From Planctomycetaceae bacterium (GTDB lineage: Bacteria; Planctomycetota; Planctomycetia; Pirellulales; Thermoguttaceae): a stretch of 5,044 bases of DNA. Position numbers and translations under genes: made by a program. The notes under the pieces are model-generated. The model was not told the origin of the DNA. It saw only the letters and a list, made by a program, of their open reading frames with translations, and did no database searches. This document shows positions 1 to 5,044 of this stretch, in pieces. Numbering within the stretch: the first letter of the stretch is position 1; every line of letters starts with the position of its first letter. The DNA lies in contig JAIRYX010000423.1 in NCBI GenBank assembly GCA_031267635.1, positions 1 to 5,044 on the forward strand. Reading direction: 5' to 3'.

Positions 1-171
1 TTGAGCGGGAAGAGTCAAAAACAAGGCAAACCGCCAACGGCGGGAACATTATTATCGGGCTTGTTTGTGTTGATAAGAATCATCGATTTTTTAGACCTCG
101 TGAACGACGACCAAAAAAAAATCAAAAAACTACGTGCCACTATCAAAAAACTCTTGCAAAGCACCGCGTAA
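1..171 (+). CDS. C-terminal part of an unrecognised protein (5' end outside window)
   Basis: The + strand is open in this frame from the first base to a TAA at 169-171, giving 56 residues. I do not recognise the family. The visible part begins with a Lys/Gln/Pro-rich stretch (SGKSQKQGKPPTAG), then a hydrophobic segment (LLSGLFVLIRIIDFLDLV, about residues 17-34) that could be a buried helix or a poor membrane segment. It ends in a Lys-rich, probably helical tail (QKKIKKLRATIKKLLQ). The first codon is TTG, so a 56-residue gene starting exactly at the edge cannot be excluded, but a truncated longer gene is more likely. Frame +3 is also open across this stretch (to a TAG near 212). I prefer frame +1 because its composition is more protein-like, with balanced acidic and basic residues and a regular hydrophobic pattern. 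No clear terminator follows. The call is tentative. Confidence 0.45.
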   Translation: MSGKSQKQGKPPTAGTLLSGLFVLIRIIDFLDLVNDDQKKIKKLRATIKKLLQSTA

Positions 172-216
172 TTTTTGGGGGAATACTTTTGTTTAGAAGT
201 TCCCTTCATTAGATTG

Positions 217-251
217 TCAATTTATCAATTTCCGCCCAACGATCCAACGAT
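217..251. repeat. Two adjacent period-8 tandem repeats upstream of the reductase gene
   Basis: TCAATTT occurs at 217-223 and again at 225-231, a period of 8. CCAACGAT occurs at 236-243 and again directly at 244-251, also a period of 8. The second pair ends two bases before the proposed -35 element at 253, a usual place for an activator or repressor site. Chance duplication in A+T-rich intergenic DNA is the alternative. No regulator is identified. Confidence 0.4.
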
Positions 252-252
252 A

Positions 253-281
253 TTGTGTTTTTATTTCTGATCGCGTAAAAT
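253..281 (+). promoter_or_regulatory. Possible sigma70-type promoter of the aldo/keto reductase gene
   Basis: TTGTGT (253-258, 3 of 6 matches to TTGACA) is separated by 17 nt from TAAAAT (276-281, 5 of 6 matches to TATAAT). Transcription would start near 288, leaving a leader of about 50 nt that carries the Shine-Dalgarno sequence. The optimal spacing and the position in a non-coding A+T-rich gap support it. Promoter consensus in planctomycete-like bacteria is poorly defined, so this is a prediction from the general bacterial pattern. Confidence 0.35.
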
Positions 282-326
282 GAGCGTTGTGGTAGTTTTT
301 CACCTCAAGATCAAATTCACTTTTCC

Positions 327-334
327 AAAAGGAG
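327..334 (+). promoter_or_regulatory. Strong Shine-Dalgarno sequence fixing the start at 341
   Basis: AAAAGGAG lies 6 nt before the ATG at 341 and can pair with the 16S anti-Shine-Dalgarno sequence over seven bases. It decides the start of the reductase in favour of 341, which keeps the complete twin-arginine signal. The other two complete genes or gene starts in the window have no comparable site. Confidence 0.8.
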
Positions 335-340
335 TTTTTT

Positions 341-1306
341 ATGTCCACTTCCACGGCGACACGTCGCTCTTTTCTCAAGAGGACGTCTGTATTAGGCGGA
401 TTAGCGGCGGTAAATTCGTCTGTTGTTTCGCCGCAATCCACCGCAACGACTCCGCAAATTGTCGCAGCGGAACAATTAGAGCGTTCCGCAACAGAATCTC
501 TTGACGCGGTAAAAAAGTTCTTTCCCAACGGTTTTCCTAAATGCAAACTCGGCAAAACAGGGATCGAAACAACGATTCTTGGCATGGGAACCGGCATGTC
601 GAGCGGTCGTCCTTATTATGATATGGGAGAAGAGAACTTTATCAAACTGATGCACCATGCTTTTGAGCAAGGCGTGCGTTACGTCGATACCGCGCAAAAT
701 TATCGCACGCATGTTTATGTGCAGCACGCGTTACGCGGGTGGAAACGCGAGGATTTTTTCGTTCTCTCGAAAACGCCTTCTCATTCGGAAGAAACCGTGC
801 GGTCGGACGTCAACCGCTATTTGTACGAATTGGAAACAAAGTATCTCGATGTGCTTTTGCTTCATTGCATGACGAACGGCAATTGGCATGCGGAACGTTC
901 TGGAGCGTGGAACGTGTTGGTCGAGGAAAAGAAAAAAGGACGCATCCGTGCCATAGGCGTATCGTGTCATTCGCTTAACGCTTTGAAAAAATGCCTTGAA
1001 GTCGAGGAATTGGACGTCGTGTTGACGCGGATCAATCCGTTCGGCAAAGCGTTTTTGACGGACGACGAACCGGAAAAAGTTGTTGCCGTTGCCAAAGAAC
1101 TGCATGAAAAAGGAGTCGGCGTACTCGGCATGAAAATTTTCGGCGAAGGACGTTGCAAAGAACCGGAACAACGTCGGCAATCGCTGGAATTTGTTACCGG
1201 TTTGGGGTGCGTCGATACCATGACTATCGGTTTCACAGAAATTCCGCAAGTCAATGAAACACTCGGAATGCTTGCCGATATTTTCGCGCAACGTGCGAAA
1301 ACTTGA
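341..1306 (+). CDS. Tat-exported aldo/keto reductase family protein
   Basis: This is a complete 321-residue protein that folds, by family, as an NAD(P)H-dependent (beta/alpha)8-barrel oxidoreductase acting on carbonyl or sugar-like substrates; the actual substrate cannot be read from the sequence. Residues 7-13 (TRRSFLK) match the twin-arginine consensus exactly. A mildly hydrophobic stretch (VLGGLAA) follows, with possible cleavage after an Ala-rich site near residue 35 or 43. The mature barrel starts around residue 67 (CKLGKTGIETTILGMGTG). The catalytic tetrad of the family is present: Asp116 and Tyr121 (VDTAQNY), Lys144 (LSKTP) and His175 (LLLHCM). GVSCH (206-210), GMKIFGEG (263-270) and TIGFTE (295-300) fit the later barrel strands and the cofactor phosphate region. 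About 280 residues after the signal is normal for the family. The six cysteines are scattered, so the C-terminal 4Fe-4S domain of some relatives is absent. The gene appears to be transcribed alone or with the ComEA-like gene 90 bp downstream. The family call is secure; export is likely from the signal. Confidence 0.93.
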   Translation: MSTSTATRRSFLKRTSVLGGLAAVNSSVVSPQSTATTPQIVAAEQLERSATESLDAVKKFFPNGFPKCKLGKTGIETTILGMGTGMSSGRPYYDMGEENFIKLMHHAFEQGVRYVDTAQNYRTHVYVQHALRGWKREDFFVLSKTPSHSEETVRSDVNRYLYELETKYLDVLLLHCMTNGNWHAERSGAWNVLVEEKKKGRIRAIGVSCHSLNALKKCLEVEELDVVLTRINPFGKAFLTDDEPEKVVAVAKELHEKGVGVLGMKIFGEGRCKEPEQRRQSLEFVTGLGCVDTMTIGFTEIPQVNETLGMLADIFAQRAKT

Positions 1307-1396
1307 CGTCTTATAGAAATCAACAATCCTTATAGCAACTCGCGTCCCATTTGTCTTTAAGAGCAATTTTCGGAATTTCCTACAAATTTTTCAGCG

Positions 1397-1819
1397 ATGG
1401 CTTCTCCTATCGACATAGATTTTCCGGTTTCGTTACCGCAAACAGATAAGGCGGAACGGCGGGAAGAGCGGCTTTCGGTGATTCGGTTGCGAGTGGTTGA
1501 TCAGCGAACGGTTTTTCTTTTATTATTTTTGTTCATTGCCGCGATGTGGCTCGGCAGATTTGTTACCGGAGCGACAAATTCTGTCGAGCAAACTTCTCCC
1601 CGTGAATTGAAATATCGTGTGAATCTTAACGAAGCGTCCGAGATGGAACTCCGTCAAATCCCCGGCGTCGGCGAAACGCTTGCGGAGCGAATTATCGAAT
1701 ACCGTGAACAAAAGACTCCATTTGAATCCACCGCCGATTTCCTCAAGATTCAAGGAATTGGAAAGAAAAAGTATCTCGACGCAGAACCGTTCATATATGT
1801 TGAAGAAAATTCCCTATAG
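1397..1819 (+). CDS. ComEA-like helix-hairpin-helix membrane protein
   Basis: This is a complete 140-residue protein. The N-terminal 37 residues are charged, with a basic cluster (RREERLSVIRLR, 21-32). One hydrophobic membrane segment follows at about 39-58 (FLLLFLFIAAMWLG core). A linker then leads to a ComEA-type DNA-binding domain: VNLNEASEMELRQIPGVG (75-92), whose IPGVG is a helix-hairpin-helix turn, the helix LAERIIEYREQ, and a second hairpin at IQGIGKKKYLDAEPFI (118-133). The positive residues before the membrane segment predict N-in/C-out topology, which puts the DNA-binding domain outside the cytoplasm, as in ComEA, the double-stranded DNA receptor of natural transformation. No comEC, pilin or other competence gene is visible, so a role in DNA uptake is inference. 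Many free-standing proteins with this domain have no proven role. The start is the first ATG; no Shine-Dalgarno sequence precedes it. The gene lies 90 bp after the reductase and 193 bp before the helicase gene. Confidence 0.88.
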   Translation: MASPIDIDFPVSLPQTDKAERREERLSVIRLRVVDQRTVFLLLFLFIAAMWLGRFVTGATNSVEQTSPRELKYRVNLNEASEMELRQIPGVGETLAERIIEYREQKTPFESTADFLKIQGIGKKKYLDAEPFIYVEENSL

Positions 1820-1899
1820 TAACCAACAAAGCCCCCAAACTCGCTCTTATGACCTTATGTTTTAGATCAGGGATTGTTGCGTGACTTTGTAGTAGTTAC

Positions 1900-1937
1900 T
1901 CAGTTGCCGTGCGGATTTATTTGGTTTGGGCAACTGA
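1900..1937. repeat. Inverted repeat / hairpin between the ComEA-like and helicase genes
   Basis: TCAGTTGCC at 1900-1908 is the exact reverse complement of GGCAACTGA at 1929-1937, giving a 9-bp perfect stem with a 20-nt loop. No run of T follows on the + strand, so it is not a standard intrinsic terminator. The right arm overlaps the weak -35 candidate of the helicase gene, so an operator for a dimeric regulator or an mRNA leader structure is possible. A weak terminator after the ComEA-like gene, about 80 bp past its stop, is a less likely reading. Confidence 0.5.
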
Positions 1938-1953
1938 ATCGTTATTGTATAAA
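1926..1953 (+). promoter_or_regulatory. Weak promoter candidate for the helicase-nuclease gene
   Basis: TTGGGC (1926-1931, 3 of 6 matches to the -35 consensus) is 16 nt upstream of TATAAA (1948-1953, 5 of 6 matches to the -10 consensus). It sits 60 bp before the ATG at 2013, in a non-coding gap long enough for its own promoter. The -35 element lies partly inside the right arm of the inverted repeat. The -10 is the better half; the call as a whole is tentative. Confidence 0.25.
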
Positions 1954-2012
1954 TCAATCCTTTCCCCAAATGTGAAAGAAACAGATTTATTCTAAACACC
2001 GAACAAAACGAT

Positions 2013-2024
2013 ATGTCTATGTCT
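2013..2024 (+). repeat. Duplicated start: tandem ATGTCT at the beginning of the helicase gene
   Basis: The hexamer ATGTCT occurs twice in tandem, giving two in-frame ATG codons at 2013 and 2019 (Met-Ser-Met-Ser). Neither has a recognisable Shine-Dalgarno sequence upstream. The reading frame is closed by a TAA at 1950-1952 with no ATG, GTG or TTG between it and 2013, so the start must be one of these two codons. Confidence 0.7.
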
Positions 2025-5000
2025 TATTCTCATACTTTAATTAAAGCGTCAGCAGGATCCGGGAAAACTTTTCAGTTGAGCAATCGGTATTTGCAATTGA
2101 TTTTTCAAGGCGTACCGGCGGAAACGATCCTTGCGACGACGTTTACGCGGAAAGCCGCCGGAGAGATTCTCGACCGGATTTTGCAGCGTCTGGCGGAAGC
2201 GGCGTTCGATGAAAAAAAACGCCGTGAGCTTTCGCAATATGTTCGAAATCCTGACTCGTCCGGCAATACCACAGAGATTCCGCAAGAAGAGATTTTCGGA
2301 ACGCTCGCAAAATTAGTGCGGAATATTCATCGTTTGCGAGTCTCGACACTCGATAGTTTTTTTCAGCAGATCGCGGGAAATATCGGACTTGAACTCGGAT
2401 TGCCGCCGAACTGGGTTATGCTTGAAGAAGACGACCATTCGCCGCTTTTACTTGAAGGGATTCGGCGGTTACTCGAAGAATTCGGTAAAGAAAAGGCATG
2501 CGAGTTAGTGCATCTTCTTTTCAAAGGAGAAAGCCGCGCGAGAGTAACGTATGAGCTTACGGAATTGCTAACCGCTCTCGAAATGGTTTATGCCGAGTCA
2601 ACGCCCGAAGCGTGGCGGCAGTTACAGAGGGCGAAAGAGTTAAATCAAAGCGAAATCCAACGTTTGACCGTTTCGCTTGCTCAAGCGGAGGTTGCGCTCA
2701 CGAAGAAAAACGAGCCGGATTCGAGGATGCTTAAAGCGAGGAACGGCGACTTGGAAGCGATTCGCGCGGCGTTGGAAAGCGGGCGGGATGTTTCGTGGGA
2801 GGCAATCGGCGAAAAAGGGCTTTGTCAAAAAGCGTTGGACGGTTCGTATTATTACTACAAAGCGGAAATGCCCGATTCGCTCTGTCGGGCGTATGATGAA
2901 ATCGTGCGGCAGGTTCGCGCCGTTGTCATTAACCGTTTGGCAACGCAAACGGAATCAATGGCGGAAATTCTCTACGCATTGACTGCGCGGGTCAATGTGT
3001 TGAAATATCAGGAACGGCTTTTCGATTTCAGCGACGTAACTTATCGTCTTGCGAAAGCGTCAATCGACGGACTGTATCATCGGATTTCGCACCGCATTGA
3101 TGCGCACACGCATCATCTTTTGTTAGATGAATTTCAGGACACGTCGCCAAGCCAATGGTTGGTTTTGCGCCCGTTTGCCAAGCGGATTGTTCATCCGCAA
3201 ACATCGTGCGCCGGCACGTCGTTCTTTTGTGTCGGCGACGTAAAACAGGCGGTTTACGGCTGGCGCGGCGGAGTGGCGGAAATCTTTGACGCGATTGAAA
3301 ACGATCTCGGTAAGCTGGAAGAAATGCCGCTCAATACAAGTTACCGCAGTTCGCCGCCGGTCATTGATACGGTCAATCAAGTCTTTGGGAAGCTCGGAGT
3401 CAACGCCGCGCTGCAAAGCGGAAACGACGATTCACAGAAACAACAAGACGCGACACCGCTTGTTGACGCCGCCGAGCATTGGGCAAAACGTTTTTCAAAG
3501 CATTACACGCAACGAACGTCTTTCGCGGGCTATTGTTCGCTGCGCACGTCGAGACTTCCGCCGGAACAAATCGACGAGTACGGCAAACGTATCAAGCCGT
3601 CGTCCGAGGAACGCAAGCTCGCGCACTTGAGATACGTCATTGACGAGATTCTGATGCGGCACGCAAAAGCTCCCGCGGCGGAAATCGGCGTGTTGACGCG
3701 GACAAATGAAATGGTGCGTCAAATCATTCACGGTCTGCGAGAAAAAGGAGTCGAAGCAAGCGAAGAAGGCGGAAATCCGCTTGATCAATCCCCAGCGGTG
3801 GAGTTGATTCTTTCGGCGTTGAGTTTGGCGGATTATCCTGCGAATAAAGTCGCGCGGTTTCATTTGGCAAATTCGGTATTGGCGGATCAACTCGGCGTAA
3901 CGCTGAACAATTACCGCAATGAACAAACGATGCAATTCGCGTCGTTGCAAATCCGCAGTCGGCTTGCCACCGAAGGTTACGCGGCGGTGTTATCCGATTG
4001 GACGGCGGCGTTAGCTCCCATCTGCGATTCGCGCGACTTGGGGCGGCTCATGCAATTGCTGGAATTGGCAAGCGTCTATCAACATAAAGCTAAAATCCGT
4101 ACAACGCCGTTTATCGAATTGGTACGAGCGAAGAAAGTGGAAAATCCGTCCGCATCGCCGGTTCGCGTGATGTCGATTCACAAATCGAAGGGCTTGCAGT
4201 TTGACGTCGTGGTTCTGCCGGAACTTGAGCCGAAACTGACAGGAACGTTTCCCCCGAAAGTTGTCCGTGGACGCGATAATCCGACAAGTCCGTTAACGAC
4301 CGTCCTCGCGTATCCGTCGAAAGAAATTCTACCGTATCTGCCGGAACGCTTTCAAATGCTGACATACGCCAATGAAACGGAACGGATTGAAGAATCGCTT
4401 TGCGTGTTGTATGTTGCGATGACCCGCGCGGTTTATGAATTACTGATGATTGTTATGCCGAAAGAAGATTCCGGCACGGCGAAGAAAAAAAATGACAACG
4501 GAGCAGAGGCGGAAAACGTCAAGTTCGACAAAACGCTCGCGGGAGTTTTACATGCCGCGCTTGCGCCGGAAGAATCGTTGGCGGCGGAAGACGCTTTGTT
4601 GTATCAACACGGCGACATAGATTGGGTCAAAAAACAATTCGGCGAATTAACGGGCAAAACCGCGTTAGAAACGGCGGCGGCAACAGAAGAAAACGTTGTG
4701 ATTCGTCTTGCGGCGGCTCCGAAAAACCAGATGAAAAATCTCAAACGCGAAACGCCGTCCGGCATGGAAGGCACATCGGAAGAGATCGCGGAATTTGTAA
4801 ACATCGAAGAAATCGCACCAATTGAACCAAAACAAGTTCGCGGACAAACGCCGCCGCAAAAACGCCATGCCAAACCGAGCCAATATGACCGAAAACAGCA
4901 CGACAAAAATCTCGGCTTGCTTTGGGGAACTGCGATTCACGCTTGTTTTGAACAGGTAAAATGGCTGGATCAGCAGTTGCCGGATCGGGTGCAACTGACA

Positions 5001-5044
5001 AACATTGTCCGAGAAATCGTCCAAGAACAAATGAACGCGGAGGA
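2013..5044 (+). CDS. addA: AddA/RecB-like ATP-dependent helicase-nuclease (3' end outside window)
   Basis: The frame is open without interruption for 1010 codons to the window edge. The product is a UvrD-type superfamily 1A DNA helicase with a C-terminal RecB-family nuclease, the kind of enzyme that unwinds and resects double-strand ends to prepare them for RecA. Motifs in order: Walker A ASAGSGKT (12-19), FTRKAAGEI (44-52), VSTLDSFF (110-117), the FDFSDV element that precedes motif II in this family (337-342), Walker B LLLDEFQDTSP (369-379), GDVKQAVYGWRGG (408-420), LNTSYRSS (440-447), IGVLTRTNE (558-566), VRVMSIHKSKGLQFD (717-731) and LYVAMTRA (799-806). A charged linker of about 150 residues leads to GTAIHACFE (972-980), the first motif of the nuclease domain. 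The nuclease core (the Asp and Gln-Tyr-Lys-type residues) lies beyond the edge. AddA and RecB relatives run to about 1150-1250 residues, so roughly 150-250 are missing. AddA is preferred over RecB by overall impression only; the partner AddB is not upstream and may be downstream. Confidence 0.93.
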   Translation, partial: MSMSYSHTLIKASAGSGKTFQLSNRYLQLIFQGVPAETILATTFTRKAAGEILDRILQRLAEAAFDEKKRRELSQYVRNPDSSGNTTEIPQEEIFGTLAKLVRNIHRLRVSTLDSFFQQIAGNIGLELGLPPNWVMLEEDDHSPLLLEGIRRLLEEFGKEKACELVHLLFKGESRARVTYELTELLTALEMVYAESTPEAWRQLQRAKELNQSEIQRLTVSLAQAEVALTKKNEPDSRMLKARNGDLEAIRAALESGRDVSWEAIGEKGLCQKALDGSYYYYKAEMPDSLCRAYDEIVRQVRAVVINRLATQTESMAEILYALTARVNVLKYQERLFDFSDVTYRLAKASIDGLYHRISHRIDAHTHHLLLDEFQDTSPSQWLVLRPFAKRIVHPQTSCAGTSFFCVGDVKQAVYGWRGGVAEIFDAIENDLGKLEEMPLNTSYRSSPPVIDTVNQVFGKLGVNAALQSGNDDSQKQQDATPLVDAAEHWAKRFSKHYTQRTSFAGYCSLRTSRLPPEQIDEYGKRIKPSSEERKLAHLRYVIDEILMRHAKAPAAEIGVLTRTNEMVRQIIHGLREKGVEASEEGGNPLDQSPAVELILSALSLADYPANKVARFHLANSVLADQLGVTLNNYRNEQTMQFASLQIRSRLATEGYAAVLSDWTAALAPICDSRDLGRLMQLLELASVYQHKAKIRTTPFIELVRAKKVENPSASPVRVMSIHKSKGLQFDVVVLPELEPKLTGTFPPKVVRGRDNPTSPLTTVLAYPSKEILPYLPERFQMLTYANETERIEESLCVLYVAMTRAVYELLMIVMPKEDSGTAKKKNDNGAEAENVKFDKTLAGVLHAALAPEESLAAEDALLYQHGDIDWVKKQFGELTGKTALETAAATEENVVIRLAAAPKNQMKNLKRETPSGMEGTSEEIAEFVNIEEIAPIEPKQVRGQTPPQKRHAKPSQYDRKQHDKNLGLLWGTAIHACFEQVKWLDQQLPDRVQLTNIVREIVQEQMNAE

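Noticed and set aside
15..209. Reverse-strand 64-codon open frame at the window start
   Set aside because: It has low-complexity Ser/Phe/Lys composition, no Shine-Dalgarno site that I can see and no recognisable family, and it overlaps a more protein-like + strand frame ending at 171.
172..216. Intrinsic terminator after the first partial gene
   Set aside because: There are runs of T and G (TTTTTGGGGG) but no stem of useful length before them.
731..1366. Long reverse-strand open frame (211 codons) opposite the reductase gene
   Set aside because: It lies almost wholly antisense to a secure aldo/keto reductase with its catalytic residues in order. Its product is rich in Phe, Arg and His with no recognisable motif, as expected for a codon-bias shadow.
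1372..1380. Short palindrome GGAATTTCC upstream of the ComEA-like gene
   Set aside because: Four-base arms around a single T are too short to support a regulatory site or terminator in A+T-rich DNA.
3495..3950. Reverse-strand open frame (151 codons) opposite the helicase gene
   Set aside because: It is antisense to the continuous helicase frame, with an Arg/Gln/Phe-rich product without motifs. Other reverse-strand frames at 2640-2948, 3123-3416, 4111-4365 and 4604-5030 are rejected for the same reason.
1397..5044. A competence or DNA-import operon made of the ComEA-like and AddA-like genes
   Set aside because: The two genes are 193 bp apart with a hairpin and promoter-like sequence between them, and no channel, pilin or DprA gene is present. 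Adjacency alone does not support a system.
2013..5044. Possible frameshift or pseudogene in the long helicase region, because several alternative-frame ORFs occur along it
   Set aside because: Translating the whole stretch codon by codon gives one uninterrupted frame with all helicase motifs in the expected order, so the gene is intact as far as the window shows.

Overview
The window looks like an ordinary chromosomal stretch from a bacterium of intermediate G+C. A planctomycete is the best guess, from three protein-level impressions: a Tat-signalled aldo/keto reductase, a very large AddA/RecB-type helicase-nuclease that begins almost directly with its Walker A motif, and a ComEA-like protein standing alone. 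There is no 16S rRNA or other lineage marker, so the assignment is inference only. All supported genes lie on the + strand. There is no mobile element, CRISPR array, tRNA or rRNA that I can see.

Layout: (1) Positions 1-171 are the open end of an unrecognised gene. (2) Positions 172-340 are an A+T-rich intergenic region with two short period-8 tandem repeats, a plausible sigma70-type promoter and a strong Shine-Dalgarno sequence. (3) 341-1306 encodes a complete aldo/keto reductase with a consensus twin-arginine signal and all four catalytic residues of the family. (4) 1397-1819 encodes a 140-residue single-pass membrane protein with a ComEA-type helix-hairpin-helix domain, predicted to sit outside the cytoplasm. 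(5) 1820-2012 is intergenic and holds a 9-bp perfect inverted repeat with a 20-nt loop, next to a weak promoter-like sequence. (6) 2013 to the window edge is one uninterrupted reading frame of 1010 codons. It encodes an AddA/RecB-like superfamily 1 helicase with all the main helicase motifs and the first motif of the C-terminal RecB-type nuclease domain. The rest of the nuclease lies beyond the window.

How they might work together: the ComEA-like protein and the AddA-like enzyme both handle DNA (duplex binding outside the membrane; double-strand end resection inside). However, the 193-bp gap between them, with its own hairpin and promoter-like sequence, argues against tight co-transcription, and no other competence gene is present. 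The aldo/keto reductase looks functionally unrelated. I found no convincing evidence of an undescribed multi-gene system here. The points most worth a second look are the exported reductase, the lone ComEA-like protein and the regulatory repeats in the two larger intergenic gaps.
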